Assembly: GCF_000407545.1 (NCBI RefSeq) | Contig: NZ_ASWH01000001.1 | Location: forward strand, 124,001-188,000 | Length of the DNA: 64,000 bases | Origin: Enterococcus gilvus ATCC BAA-350 | Lineage (GTDB): Bacteria > Bacillota > Bacilli > Lactobacillales > Enterococcaceae | Direction: 5' to 3' | In this document: piece by piece, positions 61,163-64,000 of the stretch | Position numbering within the stretch: position 1 is the first letter of the stretch | How the letters are laid out: every line of letters begins with the position of its first letter | Program-made: the position numbers and the translations under genes | The notes under the pieces: model-generated | What the model was told of the DNA's origin: nothing | Database searches by the model: none | Seen by the model: only the letters and a program-made list of their open reading frames with translations

Positions 61163-61610
61163 TATCTTTAGGGGTTTCGGTGTTTTGTGCGGCTTTGTTT
61201 TGTTCAACTAAAAGATCACGGATATCCGCTAAGTAATCTTCCGCTGTTGGAATCTGTACTTCCGGTACCACCGCTTCCGCATCTTCTTTGCTTGCGGTAT
61301 CTTTTGCTTTATTGGCAGCTTTAACAATTAAGAACAAAACGAAACCAGTGATCACAAAGGTAATCAATGCACTGACAACATCGCCAAATGCAAAGGTCAC
61401 TCCTTTGACAGGTTTCCAGTCTAAAACAGACATTGCCTCATTTAAATCTTTTCCGTTAGTAAATAAGGAAACGATCAATCCGACTAGCGGAGTAATCAAC
61501 CCATTCACGACATTCGTCACGATAGCAGTAAACGCCGTACCAATAACTACACCAACCGCAAGATCTAAAACATTTCCTCGCATCAAGAACTCTTTAAATT
61601 CTTTAATCAT
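61158..61610 (-). CDS. mscL: Large-conductance mechanosensitive channel
   Basis: A 150-aa homopentameric channel subunit: N-terminal amphipathic MIKEFKEFLMRGNVLDLAVGVVIG with the pore-lining first span, a periplasmic-type loop, the second span (ALITFVITGFVLFLIVKAAN) and a C-terminal helix (TAEDYLADIRDLLVEQN). It releases solutes on hypo-osmotic shock, the converse of the BusA importer in this window. AGAGGAGTG precedes the ATG. The transcript has a long leader. Confidence 0.93.
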   Translation of the reverse strand: MIKEFKEFLMRGNVLDLAVGVVIGTAFTAIVTNVVNGLITPLVGLIVSLFTNGKDLNEAMSVLDWKPVKGVTFAFGDVVSALITFVITGFVLFLIVKAANKAKDTASKEDAEAVVPEVQIPTAEDYLADIRDLLVEQNKAAQNTETPKDK

Positions 61611-61848
61611 GATGTCACTCCTCTCCTCTTAGTGATCCAAAAGAATCCCTTTCACGGGAATACCGCCAACAACAACTCATCCTTTCACTCGTCAAAAAAA
61701 TGAATGCGTTAGCGCAAAGTTAAAAAAATGGCTGCTTGTCTGACCCTATGGCTAGACGTGAAAGCAACGAGCAGCACCAAAACTGATGAAACGCTGGCGG
61801 GTATTCTCATGCTCCATTTAGTATAACGAAAGAAGAAAAAAATTTGAA
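61611..61848 (-). promoter_or_regulatory. mscL promoter and long structured leader with internal terminator-like hairpins
   Basis: On minus, TTCAAA (61848-61843), 17 bases, TATACT (61825-61820) gives a promoter about 200 bases before mscL. The leader contains a branched hairpin closed by GCTGCT / AGCAGC (61732-61776, inner GTCTAGCC / GGTCAGAC) followed by seven T, a short GCGCTAACGC hairpin followed by T7, and ATTCCC / GGGATT near the ribosome binding site. The T-tracts suggest attenuation or a separate small RNA of about 90 nt. I match it to no riboswitch class I know. Confidence 0.5.
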
Positions 61849-61898
61849 ATAAAAGAAACTATCCGTCAATGCTGATTTCAGTTCTTAGACCACGCCTG

Positions 61899-61907
61899 TG
61901 CTATAAT
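61899..61907 (+). promoter_or_regulatory. Extended -10 promoter upstream of the M16 genes
   Basis: TGCTATAAT (61899-61907). It lies between two copies of TGCTGATTTCAGT (61870-61882 and 61957-61969), which may be operator sites. A -35 match is not evident. Confidence 0.5.
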
Positions 61908-62054
61908 TAGCCTTAGTGATAAGACAAAATCAGTCTATCTATTCTGACGCTTGATCTGCTGATTTCAGTGGGCAGGCGAGGTCTATTTAGCTTGAAAATA
62001 AAACGCGGCGTTCTTGGAAGCGCCCGTTGATTACGATGGAAAAGGAGCTTTAGA

Positions 62055-63317
62055 ATGATTGAACTTAAAAAAGGCGTGCGTTTGCATGTTCTCTCAACAA
62101 AAAAATATAAGACGGTCCAACTGTATGGACGATTTACTACTCGGTTAACGAAAGAAATCATGACGAAGCGTGCACTTTTGGCAAACTTGTTGGAAACCAA
62201 TTCTTTACGTTATGCTGACCAAACGAAATTAAGCGGGCAGTTGGCGGCACTTTATGGGGCGAGTTTCGGCTTGAGTGTCGGACGCAAAGGCAACCTGCAC
62301 TGGCTAGATGTTGGTTTAGGTACGGTCAATGGCAACTATGTAGACGATCCGAGTCTCTTGCCAGAAGCCATGGACTTTCTGCGTGAGGTCCTATTTTATC
62401 CCAATATTCGTGAAGGCAAATTTGACGAGCAAACCTTTCAATTAGAAAAAGAAAATCTGCAAAGCTACATCGAGAGTCTGCATGAAGACAAACAAACGAT
62501 GGCCTCTTTGAAGATCAAAGAAACCTATTTTACTGACGAGGCTCAAAAATTGCCAAGCTTTGGCACGGTAGCAGACCTTCAAAAAGAGACGAGTGCCAGT
62601 TTGGCCGCCTATTACCATGAGATGATCACCCAAGATCAGGTAGATCTATTTGTGATCGGCGATGTGGACGAGGCGGAGATGGCCGCATTGTTCCAACAAC
62701 TGCCATTTACGGATCGGGACGAAACGTCACCGGCTATTTATTACTACCAGAACAACGACAATGTGATTCGCGAGCAGCAAATGCAAGAAACGGTCACACA
62801 AGGCAAATTAAATCTGGCGTATGGAACAGATGTCTATTACGAAGATACGGATCGGTTTGCGCTGCTGGTCTTCAATGGTCTTTTTGGCGGATTCCCTCAT
62901 TCGAAGCTGTTTATGAATGTACGGGAGAAGCCCAGCTTGGCGTACTATGCCTCAAGCTCCTTTGATACCTTCCGCGGCTATTTACAGGTGCAAACGGGAA
63001 TCAACAGCAACGACCGTGACAAGGTGTTGCGTTTGATCAATGAGCAGCTGCTTGAATTGCAAGCGGGGAACTTTACAGATTTGGCCTTCCAACAAACAAA
63101 AGCCATGCTGAAAAATCACTATTTATTAGGATTAGACAGTATGCAGCATACGATCGAGACAACTTACTTGGCGCAATGGCTGCCGAAAAGTAAACTAACA
63201 GACGAAGAATGGTTAGGGCGTTTGACCGCGGTGACACCGGAAGATGTCCAAAAAGTCGCGAAGAATATTCGTCTGCAAGCCATCTTCTTTTTAGATGGAG
63301 GACAGCAGAATGGATAA
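62055..63317 (+). CDS. M16-family protein without the zinc motif (YfmF-type)
   Basis: A 420-aa protein of two M16-type domains. The HxxEH zinc motif is absent; the corresponding helix reads LLANLLETNSLRYAD. The second half has FGGFPHSKLFMNVREKPSLAYYASS, typical of the family. Such non-catalytic members pair with an active partner, here the next gene. The pair is annotated elsewhere as EF-P 5-aminopentanol modification-associated, though its mechanism is not clear. AAAGGAGC precedes the ATG. Confidence 0.88.
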   Translation: MIELKKGVRLHVLSTKKYKTVQLYGRFTTRLTKEIMTKRALLANLLETNSLRYADQTKLSGQLAALYGASFGLSVGRKGNLHWLDVGLGTVNGNYVDDPSLLPEAMDFLREVLFYPNIREGKFDEQTFQLEKENLQSYIESLHEDKQTMASLKIKETYFTDEAQKLPSFGTVADLQKETSASLAAYYHEMITQDQVDLFVIGDVDEAEMAALFQQLPFTDRDETSPAIYYYQNNDNVIREQQMQETVTQGKLNLAYGTDVYYEDTDRFALLVFNGLFGGFPHSKLFMNVREKPSLAYYASSSFDTFRGYLQVQTGINSNDRDKVLRLINEQLLELQAGNFTDLAFQQTKAMLKNHYLLGLDSMQHTIETTYLAQWLPKSKLTDEEWLGRLTAVTPEDVQKVAKNIRLQAIFFLDGGQQNG

Positions 63318-64000
63318 ATTAACCTATCAAAAAATCAATGAAACACTGTATAAAGAAGTGTTGCCGAATGGGTTGACCGTTTATTTGTTGCCGAAAACGG
63401 GCTATCACAAAACGTACGGCTTATTCAGCACCAATTATGGGTCGATCGACAATGAATTTATTCCCCGCGGCGGGACAGACTATGTCAAGGTTCCTGACGG
63501 GATCGCGCACTTTTTAGAGCACAAAATGTTTGAAAAAGAAGACGGCGACGTTTTCCAAAAATTTGGCGAACAGGGTGCATCCGCAAATGCGTTTACCAGC
63601 TTCACGCGTACCAGCTACCTGTTTTCAACAACGGATCAATTGGAATTGAATTTACGGACGTTGCTGGATTTTGTTCAAGCACCGTATTTCACGGAGGAGT
63701 CTGTGCAAAAAGAACAAGGCATCATTGGACAGGAAATCCAAATGTATCAAGATGACCCTAGCTGGCAGCAGTTTTTCGCTATTTTGAAGAATATGTATCC
63801 AAAGCACCCGCTGCACATTGATATCGCAGGTACGATCGATTCGATCGCAGAGATCACAGCGGAAGATTTGTATACTTGCTACAATACCTTTTATCATCCA
63901 AGCAACATGACATTGTTCGTTGTCGGAAATTTGGAGCCGGAAGCGTTGATGACCGTCATTCGGGAGAATCAAGCGGCGAAGACGTTTGACACACCGGAAC
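63310..64000 (+). CDS. M16-family zinc peptidase (YfmH-type), 3'-partial
   Basis: The frame opens at ATG 63310, overlapping the YfmF-type gene by eight bases, and runs off the window after 230 codons. It carries the inverted zinc motif HFLEH in GIAHFLEHKMFEK (about residue 68), then NAFTSFTRTSYLFSTT. GQEIQMYQDDPSW, with the downstream glutamate region, confirms an M16 peptidase. It is the active partner of the preceding inactive subunit. Confidence 0.9.
   Translation, partial: MDKLTYQKINETLYKEVLPNGLTVYLLPKTGYHKTYGLFSTNYGSIDNEFIPRGGTDYVKVPDGIAHFLEHKMFEKEDGDVFQKFGEQGASANAFTSFTRTSYLFSTTDQLELNLRTLLDFVQAPYFTEESVQKEQGIIGQEIQMYQDDPSWQQFFAILKNMYPKHPLHIDIAGTIDSIAEITAEDLYTCYNTFYHPSNMTLFVVGNLEPEALMTVIRENQAAKTFDTPE

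Overview
The window is a stretch of low-to-moderate GC Bacillota chromosome, most likely Enterococcus. The gene order dut-radA-yacL-gltX-cysE-cysS-mrnC-rlmB-yacP-sigH, the tRNA-Cys T-box, BusR next to a two-gene glycine betaine ABC transporter, Veg, and the paired YfmF/YfmH-type M16 proteins all fit. GC looks somewhat higher than in E. faecalis, which would suit the E. casseliflavus/gallinarum or avium groups. The species call is inference, because no rRNA gene is present.

Layout. 1-7.2 kb: the end of an unknown gene, a NupC-type nucleoside transporter, the c-di-AMP-type repressor BusR, an FAD oxidase, and the betaine transporter busAA-busAB behind a promoter overlapped by an inverted repeat. 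7.2-13.8 kb: a GAT-family PTS locus with a PRD activator, EIIA, EIIC, EIIB, an SDR, a divergent zinc alcohol dehydrogenase, and a second EIIB-like protein lacking the active-site cysteine. 14-19.8 kb: a SorC-type regulator and a four-gene 2-oxoacid/acetoin dehydrogenase complex, with a perfect cre site on the promoter. 19.8-31.4 kb: proC, an AraC regulator, small enzymes, a frameshifted TSUP permease, a BNR-repeat membrane protein, a DUF1858/DUF438 pair, a secreted nuclease-fold protein with substituted catalytic residues, and a MarR/MATE efflux pair with shared palindromes.

31.4-38.2 kb is accessory. It holds an orphan protein, a short DUF3841-like gene and an AT-rich module (PLD-helicase-DUF3427 plus NUDIX hydrolase) bounded by a perfect 92-bp direct repeat derived from the 3' end of an MmcQ/YjbR gene. 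This is the best candidate for a little-described mobile, possibly defensive, unit.

38.4-51 kb: an aldo/keto reductase, an XRE/AbrB-ABC transporter operon, a GT2 synthase with a small membrane partner, a secreted C39-like protein, a radical-SAM/DUF4130 DNA-repair pair with a LexA-like box on its promoter, a CDF transporter and a membrane GDPD. 51-60.8 kb: the conserved dut-to-sigH housekeeping run, with a Cys T-box before cysE-cysS. 60.8-64 kb: veg, mscL with a long structured leader, and an M16 pair cut by the window end.

A family of double-hairpin repeats occurs at three loci (16.05, 48.87 and 56.13 kb). The stem sequences covary between copies, and in two places the repeats are arranged as full-full-half arrays. 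I do not recognise this family.
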